This document shows, one piece after another, positions 1-9,120 of a stretch of DNA of 20,509 bases. Numbering within the stretch: the first letter of the stretch is position 1; every line of letters starts with the position of its first letter. The translations under genes and the position numbers were made by a program. The stretch is from contig JAZRGV010000011.1 of the NCBI GenBank assembly GCA_045644465.1, positions 1 to 20,509 on the forward strand, in the 5' to 3' direction. This DNA is from HGM04593 sp045644465. Lineage in GTDB: Bacteria; Bacteroidota; Bacteroidia; Bacteroidales; Bacteroidaceae. Below the pieces are notes generated by a model, which was not told the DNA's origin, did no database searches, and was given only the letters and a program-made list of their open reading frames with translations.

Positions 1-1
1 A

Positions 2-3000
2 GATCCAATGCCATGCCCGGACTTTTTGGAAGTACAATTGAAGTCCTTTGAAGACTTCCTCCAGTTAGACACTCCACCCGAAAAACGAGTGAATGATGGA
101 CTCTACAAAGTGTTTGCAGAGAATTTCCCTATCACTGATACAAGAAACAATTTTGTATTGGAGTTTCTGGACTATTATATCGATCCCCCCCGTTATTCTA
201 TAAGCGAGTGTCTTGAACGAGGTTTGACCTATAGTGTTCCATTAAAAGCAAAGTTGAAGCTTTATTGTACCGATCCCGATCACGAGGATTTTGATACTGT
301 CATTCAGGATGTGTTCCTTGGACCTATCCCTTACATGACAAAGCAAGGTACCTTTATTATCAACGGTGCTGAGCGCGTTGTGGTATCACAGTTGCACCGT
401 TCACCGGGTGTGTTCTTCGGACAGAGCGTACACGCCAACGGTACACCACTTTATTCGGCACGTATCATCCCATTTAAGGGATCATGGATTGAGTTTGCTA
501 CAGACATCAACAATGTTATGTATGCTTACATCGATCGTAAGAAGAAATTACCTGTAACAACTTTGTTGCGTGCAATCGGTTTCGAGAGCGATAAGGACAT
601 TCTTGAAATATTTGACCTTGCCGAGGAGTATAAAGTTTCTAAGGCAAGCATGAAGAAGGCACTTGGTCGCAAGATGGCCGGTCATGTTGTCAAGACACGT
701 CAGGAAGACTATGTTGATGCTGATACCGGTGAGGTTGTATCAATAGAGCGTAGCGAGGTTGTTGTAGAGAGAGAGTCAATATTGGATCAGGAACTTGTTG
801 ACCGCATTCTTGACAGTGGTGTCGAGACAATCCTTCTCCATAAGGAAAGCGACGGCGAGAACTCTGTTGACTATTCTCTAATCTTCAATACACTTGACAA
901 GGATACAAGTAACTCTGAGAAAGAGGCTGTAAACTGCATCTTCCGTCTTTTGCGTAACGCTGAGCCTGCTGATGATGCCAGCGCTCGTGAGGTTATCAAT
1001 AACCTGTTCTTCTCAGAGAAAAGATATGATTTGGGTGATGTAGGTCGTTACCGCATCAACCGCAAACTTGGTCTCTCTACCGATATGGATGTTAGAGTAT
1101 TGACCAAGGAAGATATCATTGAGATTATCAAGTACCTTATTGGTCTTGTAAACTCAATGGCTACAGTCGATGATATCGACCACTTGAGCAACCGTCGTGT
1201 TCGCACCGTTGGTGAGCAGTTGTCTAACCAGTTTGCTATCGGTCTCGCACGTATGGCACGTACCATCCGTGAGAGAATGAATGTACGCGACAATGAGGTA
1301 TTTACTCCAACCGACCTCATCAATGCCAAGACTGTTTCGGCTGTTATCAACACATTCTTTGGTACCAATGCACTTTCACAGTTCATGGACCAGACCAACC
1401 CTCTTGCCGAAATCACACACAAGCGTCGTTTGTCGGCTCTCGGTCCTGGTGGTCTTTCTCGTGAGCGTGCAGGTTTCGAGGTTCGTGACGTTCACTATAC
1501 ACACTATGGTCGTCTTTGTCCTATCGAGACTCCTGAAGGTCCAAACATCGGTTTGATATCATCATTGTGTATTTATGCAAAGATAAACGAACTTGGTTTT
1601 ATCGTTACTCCTTACCGTCCTGTTGCTGACTGCAAGGTTGATATCAATAACAACAATGTTGTATATTATACAGCAGAGGAGGAAGAGGGCAAGATTATTG
1701 CTCAGGGTAATGCTCCACTTGATGAGAACGGTAACTTTATCCTTAAAAAGGTTAAGACACGTCAGGATGCAGACTATCCTGTTGTTGAGCCGGGTAGAGT
1801 TGACCTCATGGACGTTTCTCCTCAGCAGATTGCATCAATCGCTGCATCACTTATTCCATTCCTTGAGCACGACGATGCTAACCGTGCGTTGATGGGATCG
1901 AACATGATGCGCCAGGCTGTTCCTTTGTTGACAACTGAGGCTCCTATTGTGGGTACCGGTTTCGAGAAGCAGCTTGTAGAGGATTCTCGTACACAGATTG
2001 TTGCTGAAGGCGACGGTGTTATTGAATTCGTTGATGCTTCAAGAATCGTTATCAAGTATGACCGTACAGAAGAAGAGGAGTTCGTAAGCTTCGAGCCTGC
2101 TTCTAAGGAGTATATCATTCCTAAGTTCCGTCGTACTAACCAGAATATGACCATCGACTTGCGTCCTATCTGCAATAAGGGACAGAAAGTCAAAGCTGGT
2201 GATATCCTCACCGAGGGTTATTCAACACAGGCTGGTGAACTTGCTCTTGGTAAGAACCTCCTTGTTGCATACATGCCATGGAAGGGTTACAACTATGAGG
2301 ATGCTATCGTTCTTAACGAAAAGGTTGTACGTGAGGATGTACTTACATCAGTACACGTTGATGAGCTCTCTCTTGAGGTGCGCGAGACAAAGCGTGGTAT
2401 GGAGGAGTTTACAAATGATATTCCAAATGTCAGCGAGGATGCAACAAAGGACCTTGACAACATGGGTATTATCCGTGTGGGTGCTTATGTTAAGCCCGGT
2501 GATATTATAATAGGTAAGATTACACCTAAGGGTGAGTCTGATCCAACACCAGAGGAGAAACTTCTCCGTGCTATCTTCGGTGACAAGGCCGGTGATGTTA
2601 AGGATGCATCACTTAAGGCATCTCCATCATTGCAGGGTGTTGTTATCGGTCGCCGTCTATACCAGCGTGCCGAGAAGACACGTTCTGCCAAGATGGCCGA
2701 CAAGGCTAAGTTGCCAAAAATCGATGACGAATTCCAGCAGAAGGTTGACGATCTCAAGGCTATCCTTATCGATAAGTTGTTGACATTGATTGATGGTCGT
2801 GTATCTCAGGGTGTCAAGGACTTTATGGGTACCGAGATTATTGCAAAGGGTGCTAAGTTCACACGTCCTGAATTGGAGGCACTTGACTTTACAGCCGTAC
2901 AGTTGAGCAAGTGGACAGCCGATGCACACACAAATGACCTTATCCGTGCATTGATTATCAACTTCATTCACAAGTACAAGGAACTTGATGCAGAGGTTAA

Positions 3001-3772
3001 GCGCGAGAAGTTCGCATTGACTTTAGGTGATGAGTTGCCTTCAGGTACAATGAAGATGGCTAAGGTTTACATTGCCAAGAAACGTAAGATTGGTGTAGGT
3101 GACAAGATGGCGGGTCGTCACGGTAACAAGGGTATCGTGTCACGTGTTGTTCGTCAGGAAGATATGCCTTTCCTTGAGGATGGTACTCCTGTAGATATTA
3201 TCTTGAACCCACTTGGTGTGCCTTCACGTATGAACATCGGTCAGATATTCGAGACAGTTCTTGGCCGCGCAGGTAAGGAACTCGGCGTGAAATTTGCAAC
3301 ACCTATTTTCGATGGTGCTAAACTTGATGACCTTTGCACATGGACAGACAAGGCCGGTATTCCACGTTTTGGTAAGACATACCTCTATGATGGTGGTACA
3401 GGTGAGCGTTTTGACCAGCCTGCGACAGTGGGTGTCAGCTACATGTTGAAACTCGGTCACATGGTTGAGGACAAGATGCACGCACGTTCAATAGGTCCTT
3501 ACTCACTCATTACCCAGCAGCCTCTCGGTGGTAAGGCGCAGTTCGGTGGACAGCGTTTCGGAGAGATGGAGGTTTGGGCACTCGAGGCGTTCGGTGCTGC
3601 GCACATCCTGCAGGAGATTCTGACTATAAAGTCGGATGATGTTACAGGTCGTTCAAAGGCATACGAGGCTATCGTTAAGGGTGATCCAATGCCAACACCA
3701 AACATCCCTGAGTCACTCAATGTATTGTTGCATGAGTTGCGTGGTTTGGGCTTGAGTATTTCATTTGAGTAA
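2..3772 (+). CDS. rpoB: DNA-directed RNA polymerase subunit beta (5' end missing)
   Basis: Beta subunit of the core RNA polymerase; with RpoC it forms the catalytic centre that copies DNA into RNA. The reading frame is open from base 2 and the first visible residues (DPMPCPDFLEVQ) align with roughly residue 20 of Bacteroides RpoB, so the ATG at 8 is internal and about 20 codons lie outside the window. Visible landmarks are the rifampicin pocket around 1370-1440 (SQFMDQTNPL, then EITHKRRLSALGPGGL), the Glu-Asp dyad of NYEDA at 2297-2302, and the two conserved lysines (E. coli K1065 and K1073 equivalents) at 3080-3082 and 3104-3106, within GDKMAGRHGNKG. The C-terminus (LHELRGLGLS) is the usual clamp/anchor end. 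rpoC follows after 31 bases, so the two are co-transcribed, probably downstream of ribosomal protein genes to the left. Identification is certain. Confidence 0.98.
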   Translation, partial: DPMPCPDFLEVQLKSFEDFLQLDTPPEKRVNDGLYKVFAENFPITDTRNNFVLEFLDYYIDPPRYSISECLERGLTYSVPLKAKLKLYCTDPDHEDFDTVIQDVFLGPIPYMTKQGTFIINGAERVVVSQLHRSPGVFFGQSVHANGTPLYSARIIPFKGSWIEFATDINNVMYAYIDRKKKLPVTTLLRAIGFESDKDILEIFDLAEEYKVSKASMKKALGRKMAGHVVKTRQEDYVDADTGEVVSIERSEVVVERESILDQELVDRILDSGVETILLHKESDGENSVDYSLIFNTLDKDTSNSEKEAVNCIFRLLRNAEPADDASAREVINNLFFSEKRYDLGDVGRYRINRKLGLSTDMDVRVLTKEDIIEIIKYLIGLVNSMATVDDIDHLSNRRVRTVGEQLSNQFAIGLARMARTIRERMNVRDNEVFTPTDLINAKTVSAVINTFFGTNALSQFMDQTNPLAEITHKRRLSALGPGGLSRERAGFEVRDVHYTHYGRLCPIETPEGPNIGLISSLCIYAKINELGFIVTPYRPVADCKVDINNNNVVYYTAEEEEGKIIAQGNAPLDENGNFILKKVKTRQDADYPVVEPGRVDLMDVSPQQIASIAASLIPFLEHDDANRALMGSNMMRQAVPLLTTEAPIVGTGFEKQLVEDSRTQIVAEGDGVIEFVDASRIVIKYDRTEEEEFVSFEPASKEYIIPKFRRTNQNMTIDLRPICNKGQKVKAGDILTEGYSTQAGELALGKNLLVAYMPWKGYNYEDAIVLNEKVVREDVLTSVHVDELSLEVRETKRGMEEFTNDIPNVSEDATKDLDNMGIIRVGAYVKPGDIIIGKITPKGESDPTPEEKLLRAIFGDKAGDVKDASLKASPSLQGVVIGRRLYQRAEKTRSAKMADKAKLPKIDDEFQQKVDDLKAILIDKLLTLIDGRVSQGVKDFMGTEIIAKGAKFTRPELEALDFTAVQLSKWTADAHTNDLIRALIINFIHKYKELDAEVKREKFALTLGDELPSGTMKMAKVYIAKKRKIGVGDKMAGRHGNKGIVSRVVRQEDMPFLEDGTPVDIILNPLGVPSRMNIGQIFETVLGRAGKELGVKFATPIFDGAKLDDLCTWTDKAGIPRFGKTYLYDGGTGERFDQPATVGVSYMLKLGHMVEDKMHARSIGPYSLITQQPLGGKAQFGGQRFGEMEVWALEAFGAAHILQEILTIKSDDVTGRSKAYEAIVKGDPMPTPNIPESLNVLLHELRGLGLSISFE

Positions 3773-3803
3773 TTAATTCCTTCACGTTTGTCAATATAAA
3801 ACT

Positions 3804-6800
3804 ATGGCTTTTAGAAAAGAAACAAAGACAAAAAATAATTTCTCGAAGATTACCATTGGTCTTGCTTCACCGCAGGAGATTTTGGGTAATTCATGTGGAG
3901 AGGTGTTGAAACCGGAAACAATCAACTACCGTACCTATAAGCCCGAGCGTGACGGATTGTTCTGTGAGCGCATCTTCGGTCCGGTAAAGGATTATGAGTG
4001 TCATTGCGGTAAGTACAAACGTATGCGTTATAAAGGTATCGTTTGTGACCGTTGTGGTGTGATGGTTACAGAAAAGAAGGTACGCCGTGAGCGTATGGGA
4101 CACATCCAGCTTGTTGTTCCTGTTGCGCACATCTGGTATTTCCGTTCATTGCCTAACAAGATAGGTTATTTGCTCGGTCTTCCAACAAAGAGCCTCGATG
4201 CAGTAATCTATTACGAGAAATATATCGTTATACAGCCCGGTGTGATGGCTCGCAAGGATGACGAGACACGTCAGGATATTCCGGGTAAGGAGAATGTACT
4301 CGATGGCGTTGAAAAGTATCAGCTTCTCAGCGAAGATGAGTACATCACAATCATGGATAACCTGCCACAGGGTAACGAGTATCTTGACGACAATGATCCT
4401 AATAAGTTCATTGCAAAGATGGGTGCCGAGGCTATTCAGGATCTGTTGGCACGTATCGACCTCGATTCACTCTCTTATGAGTTGCGTAATCGTGCAAATA
4501 CAGATATGTCGCAGCAGCGCAAGAACGAGGCTTTGAAGCGTCTTCAGGTTGTTGAGTCGTTCCGTTCTTCAATGGCGGCTTCAAATGGTAACAACCGTCC
4601 TGAGTGGATGATTATGACAGTTATCCCTGTTACACCTCCTGAGCTTCGTCCATTGGTGCCACTCGATGGCGGACGTTTCGCAACATCAGACCTTAACGAC
4701 TTGTATCGTCGCGTAATCATACGTAATAACCGTTTGAAGAAGCTTATCGAAATCAAGGCTCCCGAGGTTATCTTGCGTAATGAGAAGCGTATGTTGCAGG
4801 AGGCTGTCGATTCATTGTTCGACAACTCACGTAAGGCTAGTGCGCTTAAATCGGATGCAAACCGTCCTCTAAAGTCACTTTCAGACAGCCTTAAGGGTAA
4901 GCAGGGACGTTTCCGTCAGAACCTTCTCGGTAAGCGTGTTGACTACTCGGCACGTTCGGTAATCGTCGTTGGCCCTGAGTTGAAGATGGGTGAGTGCGGT
5001 ATTCCTAAATTGATGGCTGCCGAGTTGTACAAGCCATTTATTATCCGCAAGCTCATTGAGCGTGGTATCGTAAAGACTGTGAAGTCTGCAAAGAAGATTG
5101 TTGACCGTCGTGAGCCAATTATCTGGGATATCCTCGAACATGTAATGAAGGGTCACCCTGTATTGCTCAACCGTGCTCCGACACTTCACCGTCTTGGTAT
5201 TCAGGCATTCCAGCCTAAGATGATTGAGGGTAAAGCAATCCAGTTGCACCCACTTGCGTGTACAGCGTTCAACGCCGACTTCGACGGTGACCAGATGGCT
5301 GTTCACTTGCCATTGAGCAACGAGGCCATACTTGAGGCGCAGATGCTCATGTTGCAGTCGCACAATATCTTGAACCCATCAAATGGTGCTCCTATCGCTG
5401 TTCCTTCACAGGATATGGTACTTGGTCTTTACTATATTACCAAGCTCCGCGAGGGTGCTAAGGGCTCAGGTATGACATTCTATGGTCCGGAAGAGGCTCT
5501 TATCGCTTACAACCAGGGTCGCGTGGCTATACATGCACCTGTAAAGGTTATGGTTGAGGACCGTGACGAGAATGGTGAATACATCAACGTTTTGCGTGAA
5601 ACATCTGTAGGACGTATCATCGTTAACCAGATTGTTCCTCGCGAAATGGGATACATAAATACAATTATTTCAAAGAAATCTCTTCGTGATATCATTACCG
5701 AGGTTATCAAGCGCGTGGGTGTTGCCCGCTCTGCAGAGTTCCTCGACGGTATCAAGAACCTCGGTTACCAGATGGCGTTCAAGGGTGGTTTGTCATTCAA
5801 CCTCGACGACGTTATCATTCCAAAGGAGAAAGAGGAGTTGGTACGTAAGGGTAATGAGAAGGTTGAGGAGATTCTTGCAGAATATAACCTCGGTCTTATC
5901 ACCGATAAGGAGCGTTATAACAAGGTTGTCGATGAGTGGACACACGTTAATGCCGACCTTGCAAACGTACTTATGAAGACTATTTCTGCCGACGATCAGG
6001 GCTTCAACTCAGTATATATGATGCTTGACTCAGGTGCCCGTGGTTCTAAAGACCAGATTCGTCAGCTCTCTGGTATGCGTGGTCTTATGGCTAAGCCTCA
6101 GAAGGCTGGTTCAGAGGGCGCACAGATTATCGAGAACCCAATTCTTTCGAACTTTAAGGAGGGACTTTCAGTGCTTGAGTACTTTATCTCTTCTCACGGT
6201 GCTCGTAAGGGTCTTGCCGATACCGCTCTTAAGACAGCCGATGCCGGTTACTTGACTCGTCGTCTTGTTGACGTTTCACACGACGTTATCATCAACGAGG
6301 ACGATTGTGGAACATTGCGTGGTCTTGTATGTACAGCACTCAAGAACGGTGACGAGACTATTGCTACACTCGGTGAGCGTATCATGGGTCGCGTATCGGT
6401 ACACGATGTGGTACATCCTACAACAGGAAAGATACTTGTACATTCAGGCGAGCTCATTTCAGAGACTATCGCTGATGAGATTGAGAAATCACCTATCGAA
6501 AGTGTTGAAATACGTTCAGTTCTTACTTGTGAATCTAAGCATGGTGTTTGTGCAAAATGTTACGGACGTAACCTTGCAACAAGCCGCATGGTTGAGAAGG
6601 GTGAGGCTGTCGGCGTAATCGCAGCACAGTCAATTGGTGAGCCTGGTACACAGCTTACACTTCGTACCTTCCACGCCGGTGGTACCGCTGCCAACATCGC
6701 AGCCGATGCAACAATCCGTGCTAAGCACAATTCTAAGCTCAAGTTCGAGGAGTTGCGTACTGTTGATACTATCGAGCCCGATGGTACACCTGTTAAGATT

Positions 6801-8150
6801 GTAGTAAGCCGTTTGAGCGAGGTTCGTTTCGTGGATGTAAATACAGACATCGTGCTATCATCACATAACATACCTTATGGTTCTAAACTTTATGCTTCAG
6901 AGGATGAGTTGGTTGAGAAAGGCAAGGTAATTGCATCTTGGGACCCATTCAACGCTGTTATCGTTACAGAAGTTGCCGGTAAGGTTGAATTTGAATCGGT
7001 TATCGAGAACATTACATACAAGGTTGAGACCGACGAAAGTACAGGTTTGCACGAGATTGTCATCATCGAGTCTAAGGACAAGAACAAGATACCTACAGTA
7101 CATATCAACGACGAGAACGGTAATTCACTACACAACTACAACTTGCCTGTAGGCGGTCACGTAGTAGTAGAGGATGGAGATGTTCTCAAGGCCGGTGACA
7201 TCATTGTTAAGATACCTCGCGTATTTGGTAACGCAGGTGATATTACCGGTGGTTTGCCACGTGTAACCGAGTTGTTCGAGGCACGCAACCCATCTAACCC
7301 AGCAGTCGTTTCTGAAATCGACGGTGAGGTAACTATGGGTAAGGTAAAACGTGGTAACCGCGAGATTGTTGTAACCTCAAAGGTTGGTGATGTCAAGAAA
7401 TACCTTGTTGCATTGTCTAAGCAGATTCTTGTTCAGGACGGTGACTATGTTCGCGCAGGTACTCCATTGTCTGATGGTGCTGTAACACCTTCTGACATCC
7501 TCGCAATCAAGGGACCTACTGCAGTTCAGGAGTATATTGTTAACGAGGCACAGGACGTTTACCGTTCACAGGGTGTGAAGATCAACGACAAGCACTTTGA
7601 GATTATCGTACGTCAGATGATGCGTAAGGTACAGATCAATGAGCCTGGTGATACACGCTTCCTTGAGCAACAGATTGTTGACAAGTTGCAGTTCCAGGAG
7701 GAGAACGACCGCATCTGGGGTAAGAAGGTAGTTGTTGACGCTGGTGATTCAGAGAACCTTAAAGCGGGTCAGATTATCACAACACGTAAGTTGCGTGATG
7801 AGAACAGTACCCTCAAACGTCGCGACCTCAAGCCTGTTGTAGCACGTGATGCACAGCCTGCGACATCAACACAGGTACTTCAGGGTATCACACGCGCTGC
7901 ACTCCAGACACAGAGCTTTATGTCTGCTGCATCGTTCCAGGAAACAACAAAGGTGTTGAACGAAGCTGCAATCAACATGAAGAGCGACTACTTGCTCGGT
8001 ATGAAGGAGAACGTTATCTGCGGTCACCTCATCCCGGCCGGTACCGGTCAGCGTGAGTTCAACAGAATCATCGTTGGTTCACAGGAGGACTACGATAGGG
8101 TTCAGGCGAACAAGAAAACAGTTCTTGACTTCTCTGATGTAGAAGATTGA
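3804..8150 (+). CDS. rpoC: DNA-directed RNA polymerase subunit beta'
   Basis: Largest RNA polymerase subunit, carrying the catalytic magnesium site. The 1448-residue protein starts MAFRKETKTKNNFSKITIGL, as in other Bacteroidales. Landmarks: N-terminal zinc site C66, C68, C81, C84; switch-2/rudder region with RQNLLGKRVDYSARSV; the active-site motif NADFDGDQM at residues 490-498, with the three metal-binding aspartates at 492, 494 and 496; a second zinc site with C835, C909, C916 and C919 (CESKHGVCAKC); and the trigger loop around residues 943-965 (GEPGTQLTLRTFHAGG). No large trigger-loop insertion is present. Compared with my memory of Bacteroides RpoC, it carries a roughly 15-residue insertion near residues 150-165, before YQLLSEDEY. 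The start is preceded by A/T-rich sequence with no Shine-Dalgarno site, as is usual in this phylum. A strong terminator follows 16 bases after the stop. Confidence 0.99.
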   Translation: MAFRKETKTKNNFSKITIGLASPQEILGNSCGEVLKPETINYRTYKPERDGLFCERIFGPVKDYECHCGKYKRMRYKGIVCDRCGVMVTEKKVRRERMGHIQLVVPVAHIWYFRSLPNKIGYLLGLPTKSLDAVIYYEKYIVIQPGVMARKDDETRQDIPGKENVLDGVEKYQLLSEDEYITIMDNLPQGNEYLDDNDPNKFIAKMGAEAIQDLLARIDLDSLSYELRNRANTDMSQQRKNEALKRLQVVESFRSSMAASNGNNRPEWMIMTVIPVTPPELRPLVPLDGGRFATSDLNDLYRRVIIRNNRLKKLIEIKAPEVILRNEKRMLQEAVDSLFDNSRKASALKSDANRPLKSLSDSLKGKQGRFRQNLLGKRVDYSARSVIVVGPELKMGECGIPKLMAAELYKPFIIRKLIERGIVKTVKSAKKIVDRREPIIWDILEHVMKGHPVLLNRAPTLHRLGIQAFQPKMIEGKAIQLHPLACTAFNADFDGDQMAVHLPLSNEAILEAQMLMLQSHNILNPSNGAPIAVPSQDMVLGLYYITKLREGAKGSGMTFYGPEEALIAYNQGRVAIHAPVKVMVEDRDENGEYINVLRETSVGRIIVNQIVPREMGYINTIISKKSLRDIITEVIKRVGVARSAEFLDGIKNLGYQMAFKGGLSFNLDDVIIPKEKEELVRKGNEKVEEILAEYNLGLITDKERYNKVVDEWTHVNADLANVLMKTISADDQGFNSVYMMLDSGARGSKDQIRQLSGMRGLMAKPQKAGSEGAQIIENPILSNFKEGLSVLEYFISSHGARKGLADTALKTADAGYLTRRLVDVSHDVIINEDDCGTLRGLVCTALKNGDETIATLGERIMGRVSVHDVVHPTTGKILVHSGELISETIADEIEKSPIESVEIRSVLTCESKHGVCAKCYGRNLATSRMVEKGEAVGVIAAQSIGEPGTQLTLRTFHAGGTAANIAADATIRAKHNSKLKFEELRTVDTIEPDGTPVKIVVSRLSEVRFVDVNTDIVLSSHNIPYGSKLYASEDELVEKGKVIASWDPFNAVIVTEVAGKVEFESVIENITYKVETDESTGLHEIVIIESKDKNKIPTVHINDENGNSLHNYNLPVGGHVVVEDGDVLKAGDIIVKIPRVFGNAGDITGGLPRVTELFEARNPSNPAVVSEIDGEVTMGKVKRGNREIVVTSKVGDVKKYLVALSKQILVQDGDYVRAGTPLSDGAVTPSDILAIKGPTAVQEYIVNEAQDVYRSQGVKINDKHFEIIVRQMMRKVQINEPGDTRFLEQQIVDKLQFQEENDRIWGKKVVVDAGDSENLKAGQIITTRKLRDENSTLKRRDLKPVVARDAQPATSTQVLQGITRAALQTQSFMSAASFQETTKVLNEAAINMKSDYLLGMKENVICGHLIPAGTGQREFNRIIVGSQEDYDRVQANKKTVLDFSDVED

Positions 8151-8166
8151 AAAGTACAATAAATAG

Positions 8167-8200
8167 AAAAAACGAACGCACTGGTGCGTTCGTTTTTTTT
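8167..8200 (+). terminator. Intrinsic terminator of the rpoBC operon
   Basis: A perfect 8-bp stem, CGAACGCA (8173-8180) with TGCGTTCG (8185-8192), closes a CTGG tetraloop. It is extended by six A-T pairs (8167-8172 with 8193-8198) and ends in a run of eight T. It lies 16 bases after the rpoC stop. The flanking A and T tracts make it symmetrical, so it could also stop transcription from the other direction, although no gene points that way here. Confidence 0.93.
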
Positions 8201-8226
8201 GTATATCTGATATTCGTCAAAAATAT

Positions 8227-8258
8227 TTTGTATTATTGGTTTTTTAGTCATAAATTTG
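8227..8258 (+). promoter_or_regulatory. Bacteroidota-type promoter of the glycine-lipid operon
   Basis: TAAATTTG at 8251-8258 matches the Bacteroidota -7 element TAnnTTTG exactly. TTTG at 8227-8230 fits the -33 element with a 20-base spacer, inside the usual 19-21 range. Transcription would start near 8264, giving a 5' leader of about 25 bases before the ATG at 8290. Its position straight after the rpoC terminator supports an independent transcription unit. Confidence 0.75.
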
Positions 8259-8289
8259 CGTTAAACACACAGAATTAGGACAATTTGAT

Positions 8290-9105
8290 ATGAGTAAACC
8301 TATACAAATTGACGTAGAAGCGATTTTGGCTTCTAAAGCCGGAAACAAAGCTCGTTATGTGCCGCGTTTCTTGATTTCATATCTTAAGAAAATCATTCAT
8401 CAAGATGAAGTCAACGGCTTTTTGGATTTATATGGTGATAAGATGGACTTTGATTTCGTCGATGCATTCATGAAGTTTTTTAACAACTCTTTCGAGGTTC
8501 ATGGACTGGAGAATCTTCCCAAGGACGGGCGTCGCTTGACATTTGTCAGCAATCACCCTCTTGGAGCGCAAGACGGCCTTGGATTGGCTTATATCCTTGC
8601 TCCGCAGTATCAGGGCAAGATTAAATTCCTGGTCAATGATTTGTTGATGAATTTTCCACAGATATCCTCGTTCTGGATACCTGTCAATAAGACCGGTTCT
8701 CAGGCGCGTAATTTCCCACAACAGGTTAATGCCGCTTTTGAAAGTGAGAATCATATCGTAATGTTTCCTGCCGGGCTTTGTTCTCGTAAGACAAAAGGAA
8801 TTGTGCGCGATTTGGAGTGGAAAAAGACGTTTGTAGTAAAGAGCGTTAGTACACAGCGCGATATAATCCCCATTCATTTTGAAGGTGAGAACTCTAAGTT
8901 CTTCTATCGTTTGGCGAACATAAACAAGATGCTTGGCTTGAAATTCAATGTAGCAATGCTCTATCTTGCCGATGAGATGTTCAAGAACAAGAACAAGACA
9001 TTCAAGGTAACAATAGGAAAGCCTATCCCTTGGCAGACTTTCGACAAATCAAAAAATGCTGCAGAGTGGGCTCAATATGTTAAAGAATTGGTTTATACAT
9101 TGTAA
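8290..9105 (+). CDS. glsA: PlsC-like O-acyltransferase, GlsA-like (glycine lipid synthesis)
   Basis: A 271-residue lysophospholipid-acyltransferase-family protein. In Bacteroides the GlsA enzyme adds the second, ester-linked acyl chain to an N-acyl-3-hydroxy glycine made by GlsB; that role is inferred here from similarity and from the neighbouring gene. Visible motifs are NHPLGAQDG at residues 88-96, with the His-Asp pair at H89 and D95 (five residues between them instead of the classical four), and MFPAGLCSRK (158-167), which replaces the classical EGTR acyl-acceptor motif. IPIHFEGENS (193-202) is the conserved region after it. No signal peptide or clear membrane helix is seen, so it is probably a peripheral enzyme on the inner face of the inner membrane. 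The next gene starts 15 bases downstream, so the two are co-transcribed. The general family is very secure; the glycine-lipid role is likely. Confidence 0.82.
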   Translation: MSKPIQIDVEAILASKAGNKARYVPRFLISYLKKIIHQDEVNGFLDLYGDKMDFDFVDAFMKFFNNSFEVHGLENLPKDGRRLTFVSNHPLGAQDGLGLAYILAPQYQGKIKFLVNDLLMNFPQISSFWIPVNKTGSQARNFPQQVNAAFESENHIVMFPAGLCSRKTKGIVRDLEWKKTFVVKSVSTQRDIIPIHFEGENSKFFYRLANINKMLGLKFNVAMLYLADEMFKNKNKTFKVTIGKPIPWQTFDKSKNAAEWAQYVKELVYTL

Positions 9106-9120
9106 TCCGTTTCAAATACT

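Noticed and set aside
4881..5363. A 160-codon open frame on the - strand inside rpoC.
   Set aside because: It lies opposite the catalytic region of rpoC, including NADFDGDQM, and its composition is that of a reverse-complement shadow.
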